Positions 1 to 12,424 are shown, counted from the stretch's first letter. The stretch: DNA of 64,000 bases from Prostheceraeus crozeri (GCA_907163375.1 CAJQUW010007085.1:124001-188000), one strand, 5' to 3'. A program made the numbers and translations. The notes: generated from the letters alone by a model not told the origin.

Positions 1-3000
1 ACTGAACGAGGAATAGATAAGATTGTCTACATAAATCTTATAATACAGTAGTTCTAATTCCTACCTCGAAAAATCTAAATAATTGCATAATTCAATAAAA
101 CAGTGCGTGAATAAATTGCTGGAACAATGAGGACTTGATGATTTGACTGATGGACTATACAAATGATTCTGAACAATGATACTGAACAACTGAAGTTTCA
201 TTTGAACTTACTCCATTGGTGTGATGATTGAGACAAACCGGATAAGATGATTAATTCAGCAAACGACGGATTTTCATAAAAATACGAGACACTGAGACAC
301 GACCAAAGGATGTGATTAACAATGACTGTTGCACATGCCAAAGGCATCTGAAATTATACTGAACATGCAAATGTTGCAATATCATTGGACAAAGTCAGAT
401 TACGGAGTCAAAACTGTCGCTGCGCGTTTGCTTCTTTTGGATAGCTTCTATGGCACTCATATTTTCCCACTTCCAGTGCAATAGGATCCAATTGACTTCG
501 ATTGAATGGTGAGGTGTGCTATGGCACTCCCATTGCGTGTCATAGAATACCATAGAGTGCCATTGAATTTGGTTAATCGGGATGGGTTATTAATAATTAT
601 GGGTTATTCCCAAACGTTTTCAAATTTGTCCAAAAGCCGTAGAAATGAATCAATCGTCACAAAACTTTAAACACACGTAGGTGAGGATATCTCTAGCCAC
701 ATACCAAATTGGATATGTTCTTTTTGAATTAGAAGCGATGACTTGAAGTGCAGCTTCATCTGAGTTGTCAGTGACCTCAACGTCTGACCGGAAGGCTCTT
801 GAGGTCAACAAAGTAATTTCTCGACAACTCGTGAAGCGATGATGACCGCACCACATTCCTCAAATGGCAGTGAATGAGACGAAGAAGTAGAGAGAATAAT
901 GCATACACGAGTAGCAATAATACGTCGAACAGACGAAGTTAGATCAAGCTGTTGACATCGCTACACTTTACGTTATCGTCTCTAATGCAAGAAGTACTTG
1001 CCGATCTGCATAGAATTTTGCATGTAGGTAGAAAATATGCTTAAGTACGTGTATTCGAAGTTTGGTGACGATTCTTGCAGATTCTAGATAAATTTGGGAG
1101 AGATAACCCATAAGTACCAAAGAAACTTATGTATTGCATCAGATTATAGGAAACGATCCATTTAGATTAGTGAGTTAACTTTACATTTTGATGATTTGTA
1201 GGCACCATAATGAAGAATTTAAAATAGTATTTTAAGGCTTCATATTTTTCACTTGCTATTTTTCTGCTTTATGAGAGATCTTTGTTTCATCCTAGCACAC
1301 ACGCATGCTTTATTCTATGAATGTATACTGTACACAAAATAGGATGTATGGTGGTTATTTTGTAAACTTGCAGTTCATATAGTATATTTTTTGGTTGAAG
1401 GAAGGCCTTTTCGAAATTGATAATAAGTTGATTATTAAGCTTCGGCTATAAGCTTAGATAAAAAATAAAATAACAAGCAATAGTGAACAACGTCAATACA
1501 AGTAGGTGTTAGATTCGCTGTGATAGGTGGACGATTAACTTGACGATCGATATAGTACAATACATTATGATGAAGTCAACTGGATATGTAAGTCTGTAAT
1601 TTTTTTGGTGTGTTCTGGAACTTTACGTTGTCTATGTGTAGGCCTACATTAATACCCACTAGCCTATGATACAAGTGCATATACATATGCATAGACCTAC
1701 ATTAATAATCACTGACATAAATCATCATGTTGCAGTGCCCATCATTGAGCAGATAAATAGATTTCGCACCATCAGTGTCTGATTTGTTCTATTTTACCTG
1801 ATGTCAAAGACCATCACCCGAACTACGAAGCAAGGTAATCAATGCCCGCTTGAAATTTTTGAATATGACTACTTACAGAGATTATATAAGGTCATCAATT
1901 TGTATCTTCTGATATGCCAAAAAAATGTTCTCAAACATACCAATTTTATTTAAAATTGAAAGCTGTATAATTGCTAAAGAGACAGATTCAGCAGATAATG
2001 ATGTGCAAAATACATAACTCTGAAATTTCCGGTAATTCGATTAGGGCAAGCTGTACTATATGAATAAGATGGCCCTACTGTGAATGAATCATGGGTAACT
2101 TGTTCAACAGATAGCCACTTCTAAGAAGTAAGTGCTCCTAGCGATCATTGCTAAAAAATATTTTGCAGAATATTTGGCAGTAATCATGATGTCATACAAA
2201 ACTTTAACCGTTCAAAATAATTCGTATTTCGACGAATTGACTCGTCTAAATAACCTCACTACATAGTTTCAGCTGTTGGTACACACTTTCACGGGGGAAT
2301 AACTGGGTCTCAGTTATCCGGTTATTTACACGCAACATTGCGTGCGAATAATACGTCATTTAGTGTCTGATCAGTCATCATCAAATCAGGTCATGAGTTG
2401 GTAATACAAAATCAACTTTATATTAGCTGATTGAATTAGGCTGCAGAACCGCTTATTTTCTTAAAATGAAAGTACTAACTCCCATAATGCACCACCTTTC
2501 GTCAGCTGCCATTCCGTTTTCTTAAATAGGCCTACTGAAAGTGTTCTAAAAGAACGCTCACTATTCAACGTCGCAACATGGAAGAAGCTATTCTGATGAC
2601 ATTCATGTGGTAAACTGGGTTGAACCGGATCATTTTTGCGAAATTTATTTAGTTGCTCATGTATAGTTCACGTGGTGAAAATTAACGCACTGTCTGCATT
2701 TATGGTGATTGCTTTTAGTTTCATTATATGCCAAAAATTTGACCGACTTACTGATCCAGTTGAATGCGTCATAATTTTTTATACTAGATCAACCACTAGA
2801 TGAATGGGATGTACGTCAACAATGAACCTTGTCATAAATGAGTTTTAGTGGACTATGTAGTTGAACATAAATGAGTTGGCACTAAAAAGTTATACTCTTG
2901 CTAACTGAGATGTAGAACCGTGTTCATGAGACAACTGTATTATATGTAGTGACCTTTCACTAGGTGTTGCGCAAATTTGGCGATTTAAGTTGAATGAACC

Positions 3001-6000
3001 TACTATCATTAACAACAACTTACCAGACGCCATTTTACGCGGTCAGAATGATTCTTCCACAGCAAAATGTATAACACCATGCGCCATTCAGCCTGTCGTT
3101 CACACAGTCTCACTGAGTCATTGTCTGTCGCTGTCTGCTATACTCTTTTATAACAACAGTCAGACAACGATTCAGTATGACGTCACAAGTGTAAACGTCG
3201 AGTTATTTGTGTGGGAGCATCTCGTTCAATTCTCATGATGACGGTGGAATTTCCAACAGCTGGTTACTCTGGTTACTCTGGGCACAGTGACTTAAGACAT
3301 CGCTAAAATAGGGGCATGCTGTGTTTTTTTAGGACACACACAAGGGTCACGTGCTTCAACCACGCAGAGTTGACCTTCACTGTGATGGGAAACGTAGCAT
3401 ATCCATCATAGGCAAAAAATGTTACTAAAAAAGCAAGCAAGGATTCCTTTCTTCTCTTTCCAGCAAATATTTGTATTAGATGCAATGTTAATATGTAGAT
3501 AAACAATATCTAAGCGCAAAATGAAGCAATTTCTCCACTGTTTCATCTGTAAAACCACACCATTCAGAAATGACACGTCCATCAGCAAAATTGGCATGAA
3601 ATATGAGAAGCCTGATGAATTTTGGCTAGGAATCAATAGGAAAATTGAGTTGTTGCCAAAAATTTTAGCGACAGTAACTTTTTGAAATTGGTAAATGTGA
3701 ATTTCTGAAAATCATCTTGGCTAAAAAAGATGGCGGAAATGTCGCCAAAAAAAATACATTAGAGCAATGAGTTGATTGCACACTTAACATATTTAAACAC
3801 TTTGATTCAAACATTCACTATGTACTTAACCTCCTGAATTGAATTGTGTAATCTTTGTAGCATATTCCTACTAGAAAGAAGAATTATTGGTCTCTATAAG
3901 GAAATCTAAAACTGCAACATGTACAGCCGGTAAAAGGTATCACTATGTAGTGTCTCACTATACTTATGGAACTGACAAATCTCCATGTGAAGATGATAAG
4001 ATGATTCGATACCACAGTCTGAGAAACTCTCGAGCCAAGTATTCAAACTTAGAGATCACGTCCACCGTCGAAATGAGACATGAGACGATCGGAAGAGAAG
4101 AAAATGGAAGCAGCATGGTCGTCCGATCTATGAGCTTGTAAATGTTGAGAATAGACTGAAGGACCGATAAAGGCCTAACCAACGGGGTCGAGCACCTGCA
4201 AGCTGGAAAACATGAATGCTTTTTTACAGTAGTAGTAGATGAAGTACATATAATAAAGTGCGGGAAATATGGCTTATTTAACGAATTCTTCCTTTGAGAA
4301 ATTCTGTCCTCTGCCTTACAAAAGGAATTCAAACGTTGCTAAAATGAATTCATTTACTATCACTAATATATTGTAGAAATATGAAAGAGTCCAGGAGCTG
4401 ATTGCTATGAAAAGCACTAACACAAGGAGTTACGTCAGATTTCCAATCAGAGGATGCAACCAGGCTTGCAATTTCTGTTGGGGAAATGAAGGAGAGAAAG
4501 TAGCACCGGTCCGCAGTATTTCAAATCATTTTTTAGATCTGTATTTTAAACCTCCGAGCTACGAGTCTCTTGAATGTCCTCGGATTTTCAGTGCGCATTG
4601 CTTTTGAAACGATGTTTCTTACACTTGATCGTTTGATATCCAGTTGATCAGCCAAAACAAGGTAGTCCTCAAGATTCCTGTACGCTCTGGCGAGTCGTCT
4701 CTTGTCTTCCGCGGAGATGCTTCATCGCTGCATTGAGAAAGGTACGCATTGAGATGCGCTGCGCTACTGATTCTTAAAGTACAATTATCGATTGTTAACA
4801 ATAAGCCGACCAGCTGACCCTCTTCCTTATCGTCAGGCGTTCGCTATTCAGCAGTACGAAAACAGCCACTGAAATATCAGTAAACTTCATTCAACGCACG
4901 TATTAAATTCGTCATATCACTCATTCTTAAGATTCACTTAACACTGAAATCCTGTATTCTAGATCAGTGATCATATGAAAACAGTTCAATGTCATCTACA
5001 CTGACAATGTTGTACAGTTATAATGCTTTTCTTCTTGTTCTCTCTGAAGAAATTGAGAGACAGATACTTGAAGCGTTCAAGCCGCAGGTGTGACTGTCAT
5101 TGCTCCACCATGATGTGGAGATAATATGAGACCTGCATAAATCAAAGTGAACACTTAATTAAGTAGGGGAGGGCGGGGCACATTGAGCCACCATCCTTTT
5201 CCGAAACTATTAAGAGTGGAGACTTTGTGCTTTGAGACATTGTTTATTGAAGCAAATGAACATGATTCCTCTGATAATTTCAATTGTTTATTCTCTCCAT
5301 CATTATTTTCACAGGACTTCCCAAAATTTCAATGAAAAAGTAAATTTTCAGAATTTTGTTTGATTGTATAACCATCAACTTGCGCATATCTTCATCAGAC
5401 TGTTAACAGTTTCCTGAAGTATTTTTTATCAATTTCATTAATCTATTGGTTAAAACTGTTTAAGTGCAGTCTTACTTGCATACGAGCACGAAAAGTAAGC
5501 GATGTGGGGCACATTGAACCACCCAAGATGGAGCACTTTGAACATGGTTCATACTACCGCATTTCGATGCTCAAACTTTTTTTTATTGAATGAACGAAGT
5601 GATTTATAAGTTTTGATCATGTGATTATGCTACAAATTGGTCTGCAACGCTATCAAATTGACAATTTAGATATATTTGAACAGTTATGGCATTCGTCTTT
5701 TCTGCGATGCAACTCTTTTCGAAAACAAAGCAGCAGGGCAGCATGTCCAAGAATTAATATTGAAAAATATTGCAGACATTTTACGGATGCGAAGATAAAA
5801 AATCCATGAAATATTTTAAAATTCAACATGCACATGTGCAACAAAATACATGTAAGCTTATAGCAGATACAATATGTGCGACCTCTTAATGCGCAGCATT
5901 GTCAAGCCCAAAATGAAATAGTTAATAACCACGAGTATTTCTTACTTGAAATATTTTGTGAAGTGGGTGGAATTTTGACAAAAATCAGAACTTCAAGCTC

Positions 6001-6522
6001 TTATCATGTAGCTCTCCTAAGATTCAAATCAAAATATCAATTATAATAACTTGATTTGCATATATGCAGCAATAATAGAAAACCCAAGTTTTGTATCGCT
6101 TACCAAAGGTCCAACCTTGCACTGTTGAGATGTCGCCAAACTGTAGGCAGACGTGTCTTTGATGCGATCATAATCTCTGGCAATGAACATGATCGACTAT
6201 GACCGTGGAGGCGGCATATTTTAGGAATACCTCGCTGGCAACCTTCTTTTAGTCTGTGGTGATCACACACGCTCTCGACTATTGTTTCGGTTAATTGAAT
6301 GCTGTCAAATATCTGGATCTGCAGCTGCTTTTCGTGCACAGATATCTCTGTTCTGCACATAACATTTGATGGTTTTCGGGCGCAGCATCAAACATAGATA
6401 AGCGAATACAGGAAAACATTGGACGCACTTTGATAAAAAGCATTTTGTAAGCCCTTGATAATTAATTAGATAAATTTACAATTTGCAAGCACATGTAGGA
6501 CATCGGGTTTGGAACCGGCGAT
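1..6522. other. Flanking DNA, no recognisable gene
   Basis: Only short open frames of 60-122 codons occur, none with a family signature or splice context that I can support. The stretch is AT-rich with scattered GGCCTA-type motifs. A ~20-bp CCTACATTAATA-centred segment is repeated near 1643 and 1690. I see no RNA gene and no promoter that can be tied to a gene. Confidence 0.6.
5175..5523 (+). repeat. Paired 18-bp direct repeat
   Basis: GGGGCACATTGAGCCACC at 5175-5192 recurs with one change at 5506-5523, about 330 bp apart in the same orientation. A related GAGCACTTTGAAC follows the second copy. It may be the remains of a small transposon, but no ends were found. Confidence 0.4.
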
Positions 6523-7100
6523 TAATGGGCAAAAGACCGTTCCAGGACACCATAAAATTCAAAAAAATAGTATCTTTAAAAACGACATAAATTCATGAAT
6601 TTGAACCCTTTTTCAGGTTTTTAAGACCTAAATACATGAATTTAGTCCATTCAAAAAGTACCATTTTTTTGAAAAAATGGTATTTTTAAAAACGACATAA
6701 ATTCATGAATTTGAACCCTTTTTCAGGTTATGAAGAAAAAAACCGTTTTTAAAAATACCCAATTTTTCAAATTTTTCAAAATCTCAAATTTGTGATTATG
6801 ACATTTTTCACCCCCCCTTAAAATCATGACCGTTCAAGAACACCGAAAATCATAAAAGTTAAGAATCTCAAAATTTGAGAATTACAATTTTTACCTTGAA
6901 AATCATGACCGTTCAAGGACACCAAAAATCATAAAAGTTAGTATTTTTAAAAACATCTTTTAAATCCATTTTCAGGTTTTTAAAATATGAGATAACTAAA
7001 CTTATGTGTCTAATAATATTTCTTTAACAGGTAGCGGTTAATGCAAAATGAAAACACATTTCCATCTTTAGAAAATATTTTTATTCACATATATGTGCAA
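6523..7100 (+). repeat. Left terminal inverted repeat of Polinton
   Basis: It matches the reverse complement of 23872-24339 nearly base for base from TAATGGGC to the TGTGCAA end. The left copy is about 110 bp longer because a segment around 6580-6727 is duplicated, giving two copies of the AACGACATAAATTCATG block, whereas the right repeat has one. The two repeats have therefore not been homogenised recently. Confidence 0.95.
6535..6923 (+). promoter_or_regulatory. Three iterated terminal motifs in left TIR
   Basis: GACCGTTCCAGGACACC at 6535-6551, GACCGTTCAAGAACACC at 6828-6844 and GACCGTTCAAGGACACC at 6907-6923. The outermost copy lies 12 bases from the element end. Iterated end motifs are what an integrase or terminal-protein replication origin would use. 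The role is inferred. Confidence 0.55.
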
Positions 7101-7140
7101 GTAGTTTAGATTACAAAGTAAATATATGACAACTAGAAAA

Positions 7141-7475
7141 ATGTTGCATTCATAAACTGGGAATGGCATTCCCATTTTTCTATTGTTACATAAAATGATT
7201 GACAATACACGACACTACGTCAAATAATATGCTAGAAGTCACACAGTATAAGAAAAAATAAATAATGTTACATTTATAACCTGCGAATGCTCATTCCCAT
7301 TCACTTATTCCGTCTCACAAAATAAAATGTTAATGCATGCTACTCACATAATGTAGCAAAGTCTTACAATATAAGAAAAAGCAACCACTGTTTCATTTAT
7401 AAGCTGCGAATAGCATTCCCATTTTTCTATTCTGTTACATAAAATGATTGTCAATACATACTACTCATTTTGTGT
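7141..7475. repeat. Three diverged ~123-bp tandem repeats
   Basis: Units begin near 7141, 7265 and 7387. Each has a TTYATAARCTG block, a palindromic GAATG-CATTC core (perfect GGGAATGgCATTCCC in the first) and an A-rich TATAAGAAAAA end. They lie between the left TIR and the 3' end of the first minus-strand gene, so they could act as a transcript end or subterminal binding array. Confidence 0.65.
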
Positions 7476-8296
7476 TTGGCGCTCCTGTATATGTTGTGTC
7501 TCTAATTCCTGCGTTAGTCCAGTTGACATATCAGATGTCTGATTGGATTCTTGGGAAGAAAATATCCCTGAGCTAATTTGAAGCAACTGTTCCTCTTTTT
7601 CAAATTCAAAATAATCTTCAAAATACTTAAAGTTTTTGAAAACAAAGAATATACTTAAAGTACATGTTTGAAGTTTTGTGTTAACTTGAGAAAGGCGATA
7701 CAATTTTATCAAAAACGTTACATACCTTCTTGAGAATTTAATGTTATATTCACTCTCCAACTTTTGAGTAAAGGCTACCATTGACAAATGTTGCATTGAT
7801 TTTAATTTAGATAACACAAATCCTTGGCAAATAGCAATTGATAAGGAAAAATTATTGTGTACTTTTTCTTGATAAATTAGAGAATGTAGGGTTGTAACAC
7901 AGTTTTGGATAGTGCATGTCGCCTGTGCACTCACGTCGAGCTGTCGTTGGATTAGTTGTCCTGATGAAAATGAGTTTCTTATTTCAGAAAAAATCTCATT
8001 TTTCTTGTCTTCTTTTTCTAGTTTCTTTTCTATCTTCTTTCTATCTTCTTTCTTCTTCTATCTTCTTTCTATCTTCTTTCTATCTAGTTCTTCTTTTCTA
8101 TCTTCTTTTGAAAATAGAATTCATGATTTACAATAAGAGTTTTGAAATAATCTTTCTTCTCATCTTTGATGAGTGGAAGTACTTGATCACAAATTTTGAG
8201 GAATTCGCGATGAATAGAAGCACTCATTTTTGACACAGCTTCGATGTTTAGGTCTCGGATAAATTGTAAACAGTCACAGTCTCGTAGAACGCTCAC
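7461..8296 (-). pseudogene. Unrecognised Polinton gene, split by a purine microsatellite
   Basis: Two compatible minus-strand pieces: 8296-8084, about 70 residues from MSVLRDCDCLQF, and 7934-7461, 157 residues, with open reading upstream of the 7934 start. Between them an AAGAAGATAGA-type repeat (about 8017-8110) introduces stops and frame changes. The upstream piece is helical and charged; the downstream piece has a Cys-rich start and an acidic Gln/Glu-rich tail. I recognise no domain. It is the outermost left gene of the Polinton and is read toward the left TIR. It could be an element-specific accessory protein. Confidence 0.5.
8017..8110 (-). repeat. AAGAAGATAGA microsatellite
   Basis: About eight imperfect copies of AAGAAGATAGA on the minus strand (TCTATCTTCTT on plus). 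It lies within the first minus-strand gene and disrupts its frame. Confidence 0.8.
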
Positions 8297-8866
8297 AGAA
8301 TGAATGCACGCAGTAAGAATGAAATTGTAATACGTGGAATAATGGCAGCAGCTGTTTCTGAGAGAGAGAGAGAATCTTTATGACCTTTGCCCCAGCGAAG
8401 CGACTAAAGCATACCCGCATATGGCGCTATTGTCTGCCACAAGCCGCAGCTGCTACCACTTCAATGTTCAACGTCAAAGCAAGTCAAGCGAAACAAACTA
8501 AGATTAGCGACTTCTTCTGCAGAAACTAATTAAAATGTGCATTAAGATGCATGTCTTCCCAAAAAGGATATTTTTCGTGGAATGAAGAGTAGTTTTTTTA
8601 TCCTTATAACATGTACGATTGCATCGGTATTGGGCAGTAGAGGTATACTGGTGTATTCAAAAAATTCAATTGCTTATCTACGATTCATACTGGCAAACAT
8701 CTGCATTAAAAATGAATGGCGAAAATCTGACTGAGTTATCTCCCAGAGCTTTTGGTCTGACTGAGTTCTTAGAAAATATACGGCAAACAAACAACTACTA
8801 ATTTCGATTTAAATAGAATTTTAGAAGATTGTATTCAAAATATTTATTCAAAATATTTCTTTAAAA
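8297..8866. other. Intergenic, divergent gene start region
   Basis: No supported gene. It holds a short (GA)n tract near 8360 and a locally GC-rich patch (8390-8460) unlike the rest of the element. Genes diverge from here: minus to the left, plus to the right. Confidence 0.5.
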
Positions 8867-9591
8867 ATGGATGAAACAAAAGTGGAAGAAACCTCAACGG
8901 GGACGAAAATGGAAGAAACCTCAAGAATATATCCTTCGTTATCATATGAACGTAGTTCTACTTTAATGGACATTAAAAAAATGAACAAAGAAAAACACAA
9001 AGATAGAGTTAGGTATATGAAAGATAAGGAATCTCAATTATTACTTAGACTAGAACATTATAATAAATTAAGAAAAAGATGGACTAATGTTAAGAATGTA
9101 ACACAAGGAATTGGCATATTCTTAACAATAAGTTTAGGTGCTTTAACAATTGTTATATCTTCAGGTGTTTTATTAATTCCAGTAGTTGCTACAGCTTTAA
9201 CAGGTACGGGTGTTTTTGCAACTTCACTTGTTACAATGTTAGATAAATCTTTAATAACTAAGAAACGAAAATCATTAAAAACTAAGCATTTACATATTAA
9301 AGAAGTCTATGATAAACTACATTACTACTTTCAAAGAGTATGTGATGATAATGTTATTACGTTAGATGAGATTGAAAAATTTGATCAAATAGCTAATGAA
9401 GTAAATCAAATATCATTTCAATTGCAGTCAGAAAAAGTTGATGATAAGAATAAACAGGATGGCAAAATTTCTAGTGATGGAAAACTTTTACTGATGGTAA
9501 AATTTCGAATGAAGAAAATGACAAAATTGTTTTAGAAGAGCTAAAAACTTTAAGCGAAAATTTAAGCAAAACTTTATTAAACAAAACTTAA
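8867..9591 (+). pseudogene. Polinton membrane protein with paired hydrophobic segment
   Basis: The 222-codon frame from 8867 has a charged N-terminus, a helical YNKLRKRW region, a long Gly/Ala/Val-rich hydrophobic stretch at about residues 81-125 that could span a membrane twice, then a basic turn and a C-terminal helical domain with a D-x-V-I-T-x-D-E motif. This layout (hydrophobic hairpin, then an NxISxxE-like helical domain) recurs in Polinton membrane proteins; its role is unknown. The frame shifts near 9481 and a second frame (TDGKISNEEN) continues to a TAA at 9589-9591, so the original protein was about 20 residues longer. The start follows TTTAAAA immediately before ATG. Confidence 0.6.
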
Positions 9592-9712
9592 AACGAGAAA
9601 ACTTTAAACGAAAAGATGTCAGACAACAAAGCAATAAAAAAATAATTTGTTCAGTAAAATGTTTTTGTTGTATTCCAATGTTACCACAAAATTCAAATAT
9701 TATATTTTAAAA

Positions 9713-10546
9713 ATGGATAAAATTAGAGCTGATAATTTTAAAAGAATAAAACAATCAGAAGAGTTAATAAAACAAAGAAATATTATGAAAGAAAATCATC
9801 TTCAACATAGAATGATAAAAGCTGGTATTCAATCTGATATGTTTGAAAAAATGCAGAAAACCGAGCAAGTGAAAACTGATTTTGAGAAAACTATGAAACC
9901 ATTTAAAACTCTTGAAAAAGAACTTACAAATAATGATAAACAAATTGATATAACAGATCCAGAGCACAAAACTATATTAGATGACTATGGATTACTAGAA
10001 TCAAACATTAATAAGAACTTACCAAAATCTATGCAATTCGAACATTCTATTTCATTTATAGATGGAAAAACAATACCTAGATTTTATCTCGGACAAAAAG
10101 AAATATTTCCACAACCTTTTCGAGGTTTAATTTTTTCACCAGATAAATATCCTTTTAATTTAGATAGAAATTTTGTTGATCTTTTAAGAGGAGCAGATTT
10201 AAATAATTATGCTGTAGAAGATCTCATAAAATACAAAGCTATGTTAGATAGAGTTAAAGCAGGAAAAACTCTTAAACGTTATAGAGAATTAGAAAATTTA
10301 TTATCAACGGGAGTTAAAGTAGGAAAAGGTTTTAAAACTGAAACAACAGTTTTCTTACCAGATGATCCACAAGAATTACTAAATAGATTAAATATTTTAA
10401 TATCGGCAATAAAAGAAGGACATAATTCTAGTTTCAATGAAATTCATGCTATATTGAAAAGACTGTTAGAAAAGAAGATTCTAAATGAAGAGGATTATAA
10501 AAGTATAACGGGACATCGGAGATGTCTTCCAGGGCTTCGCCCGTAG
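9713..10546 (+). CDS. Conserved Polinton protein of unknown function
   Basis: A 277-codon frame from ATG 9713, chosen over an upstream in-frame start because it has the element's usual TTTTAAAA-ATG context. Residues 1-80 are Lys/Glu/Gln-rich and helical. The middle has F-Y-L-G and FRGLIFSPDKYPF. The C-terminal part (FLPDDPQELLNRLNIL... GHNSSFNEI) is a helical domain I associate with a protein repeatedly found beside Polinton capsid genes. Its last residues, GHRRCLPGLRP and the stop, are supplied by a double-hairpin element, so the native C-terminus may be lost. It precedes the minor capsid gene in the same direction. Confidence 0.6.
   Translation: MDKIRADNFKRIKQSEELIKQRNIMKENHLQHRMIKAGIQSDMFEKMQKTEQVKTDFEKTMKPFKTLEKELTNNDKQIDITDPEHKTILDDYGLLESNINKNLPKSMQFEHSISFIDGKTIPRFYLGQKEIFPQPFRGLIFSPDKYPFNLDRNFVDLLRGADLNNYAVEDLIKYKAMLDRVKAGKTLKRYRELENLLSTGVKVGKGFKTETTVFLPDDPQELLNRLNILISAIKEGHNSSFNEIHAILKRLLEKKILNEEDYKSITGHRRCLPGLRP
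10508..10544 (+). repeat. Double-hairpin element 1 (37 bp)
   Basis: ACGGG/CCCGT closing arms with two inner hairpins, GACATC-GGA-GATGTC and GGGC-TTC-GCCC. It is the reverse complement of the element at 16366-16402 except in the first loop. It forms the 3' end of the preceding coding frame. Confidence 0.85.
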
Positions 10547-10624
10547 CTGAAATATGTTGTTGTTTTTAATTTTTTATAAAAAAATATTTGATAAAAGATA
10601 TTTATTCAAAATTTTAACTAAAAA

Positions 10625-11413
10625 ATGTGTTCAGCAGATTTAGACAAAATTAATAATCATTTAGAAAATTTGATAGAGATTTTGGGTTCATCAAAATTTA
10701 GTACGACGTTAAAAATTATAACAACTACTTCATCACACACTTGTAATTTAGAACCCATTCTACATTTGGAACAAAATAAAAATTATCAAATTGTATTGAC
10801 TAGTTTCTCCACATTTAACACTATTCAAAACGTTATCAAAGATGTGAATGATCAATTTAGATATTCTACTGATAAAGGCAAAACCTGGAAAATACTAACT
10901 TTTCTTCCTGGTTCTTACGAAGTTGAATCAATATCAAATGAAATTAAGAGACATTTAGGTATACCATTTAAAGATAAGAAACAATTACATTTTGCAGTTG
11001 AACCGGCAGTTAATAAATTTTCTCTTACTTTAGACGAAAATCATCAAGTTGATTTTAATCATGATAGATCATTGTCAAAGCTATTAGGATTTAATAAACA
11101 AACCTATAGTCAAGGTTATCATTTAGGTGAGAAGATTCCAAAAATAACTGAAATAAATTCAATTGTTGTACATTGTGACATTATTGAAGGAGGTTATATA
11201 AATGGTAAATTGTCAAATTTAATATTCAGTTTTCCAGCTTTTACTGTACCCATTGGTTATAGATTAAATGTAATTCCACAAACATTAATATATTTCCCTA
11301 TTACAAGAAAAACTATTAACAACATTAACATAAAAATCACTGATGAGAAAGGACAAGAAATAAATTTTGGAGGTGAAGAGATTATGATAGATCTTTTGGT
11401 TCGAGAGGTATAA
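10625..11413 (+). CDS. Minor capsid (penton-type) protein, single jelly-roll
   Basis: 262 codons, uninterrupted. The composition is beta-rich, with the SLSKLLGF motif around residue 150 that marks Polinton penton-like minor capsid proteins. It has the family's usual length of about 250-300 residues. It would form the vertices of an icosahedral particle. The start follows AACTAAAAA. The stop codon lies inside the first unit of a hairpin array, so the terminal REV residues come from that repeat. It is one of the few intact genes of the element and sits between the conserved ORF and the packaging ATPase. Confidence 0.8.
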   Translation: MCSADLDKINNHLENLIEILGSSKFSTTLKIITTTSSHTCNLEPILHLEQNKNYQIVLTSFSTFNTIQNVIKDVNDQFRYSTDKGKTWKILTFLPGSYEVESISNEIKRHLGIPFKDKKQLHFAVEPAVNKFSLTLDENHQVDFNHDRSLSKLLGFNKQTYSQGYHLGEKIPKITEINSIVVHCDIIEGGYINGKLSNLIFSFPAFTVPIGYRLNVIPQTLIYFPITRKTINNINIKITDEKGQEINFGGEEIMIDLLVREV

Positions 11414-11545
11414 ACTCCCGTTCGGGAGGTATAAACTCCCGTTCGAGAGGTATAAACTCCCGTTCGAGAGGTATAAACTCCCGTTCGAGAGGTATAAACT
11501 CCCGTTCGAGAGGTATAAACTCCCGTTCGAGAGGTATAAACTCCC
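11405..11545. repeat. Tandem 21-bp hairpin array
   Basis: Six full units and one partial unit of 21 bp, almost identical. Each can fold as GGGAG/CTCCC around GTATAAA-type loops, with TTCGA linkers. The array starts at the stop of the minor capsid gene and is followed by a TTCTTC-rich stretch. It may act as a transcript 3' end or stabiliser, or be an amplified hairpin element. Confidence 0.85.
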
Positions 11546-11655
11546 ACGCGAAGATAGAGAAGTTTAATTTTCTTCTTCTTCTTCTTATTATTCTTATTCT
11601 TCTTCTTTAGAAACAAAAAATTAAAAAATTAAAAATAAAATTTTTTTATTAAAAA

Positions 11656-12424
11656 ATGAGTGAAGTACTACCATTAAATAAAAAAAAACTTAAATTTAAT
11701 CATCATCCAAATTTATCTAATAAAGTTTTGTCAGTTATTTGTGGAAGATCAGGATGTGGAAAAACATATCTATTATTTAAAATTTTAACGACTCCAAATT
11801 TTTTGGATTATAACAATCTTATAATTTATACAACAACAGCAGAACAACCCGTCTATCAATTTTTAAAATATGGATTTGAAAATAATCTTAAAAAAACAGC
11901 AATTGCTTCATTATTCAAAGAATATGAAAAATCTGAAGATGAAGAAGAAATAAGTTCGTGGTGTGAAGAAGCAGCAAAAAATAATCAGTTAGTTGAATCC
12001 AATAAAAATAAGCATATAAAGATACAATTAATAGATGATAGTGGTAATATGCAAGATCCTAGTAAACTAGATAAAAGAATGAAACATTGTGTAATTTTTG
12101 ATGATTGTGTTAATGACAGAAATCAGTCAGTTCAGAGAAATTATTTCACAAGAGGTAGACATAATAACTGTAGTGTTTTTTTATTTAACACAAAGTATGT
12201 ATTCATTAGACGGAAGTGTTATTAGAAAGAATGCAAATATATTTATACTATTTGAAATAAATGCAAGAAACTTAAGTGATTTGTTAAGAGATTTATGCGT
12301 AAGAAATAAAGATGAATTCAAACAATCGTGTAACAATGCTTGGTCAAAAGATTATGGCTTCATTACAATTAATATTGATAAAAAAATTCATGATAGAGTT
12401 ATAGAACATTTGTTTACCGAGTGA
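11656..12424 (+). pseudogene. Genome-packaging ATPase (FtsK/HerA-type), frameshifted
   Basis: Walker A GRSGCGKT at residues 30-37 and Walker B with HCVIFDD around residues 145-151 identify the A32-like packaging ATPase that pumps DNA into capsids. The first frame runs 11656-12225. Near 12172-12190, at a run of T, the reading moves to a second frame (about 12170-12424), which holds the conserved YLTQSMYSLDG sensor region and the C-terminus. Combined length of about 255 residues matches Polinton ATPases. The start has the TTTTTATTAAAAA-ATG leader. It follows the minor capsid gene and converges on the polymerase. Confidence 0.85.

Noticed and set aside
3887..4332. Overlapping open frames of 84 and 122 codons as host genes
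   Set aside because: They overlap on opposite strands, have no domain, no splice context and no composition bias. Judged chance.
8350..8460. GC-rich patch as another double-hairpin element
   Set aside because: No paired stems with short loops could be drawn. It seems to be a remnant of foreign or flanking DNA.
11405..11545. CRISPR-like or satellite array
   Set aside because: Units are contiguous 21-mers without unique spacers, in eukaryotic DNA at a gene end. Treated as a hairpin array.
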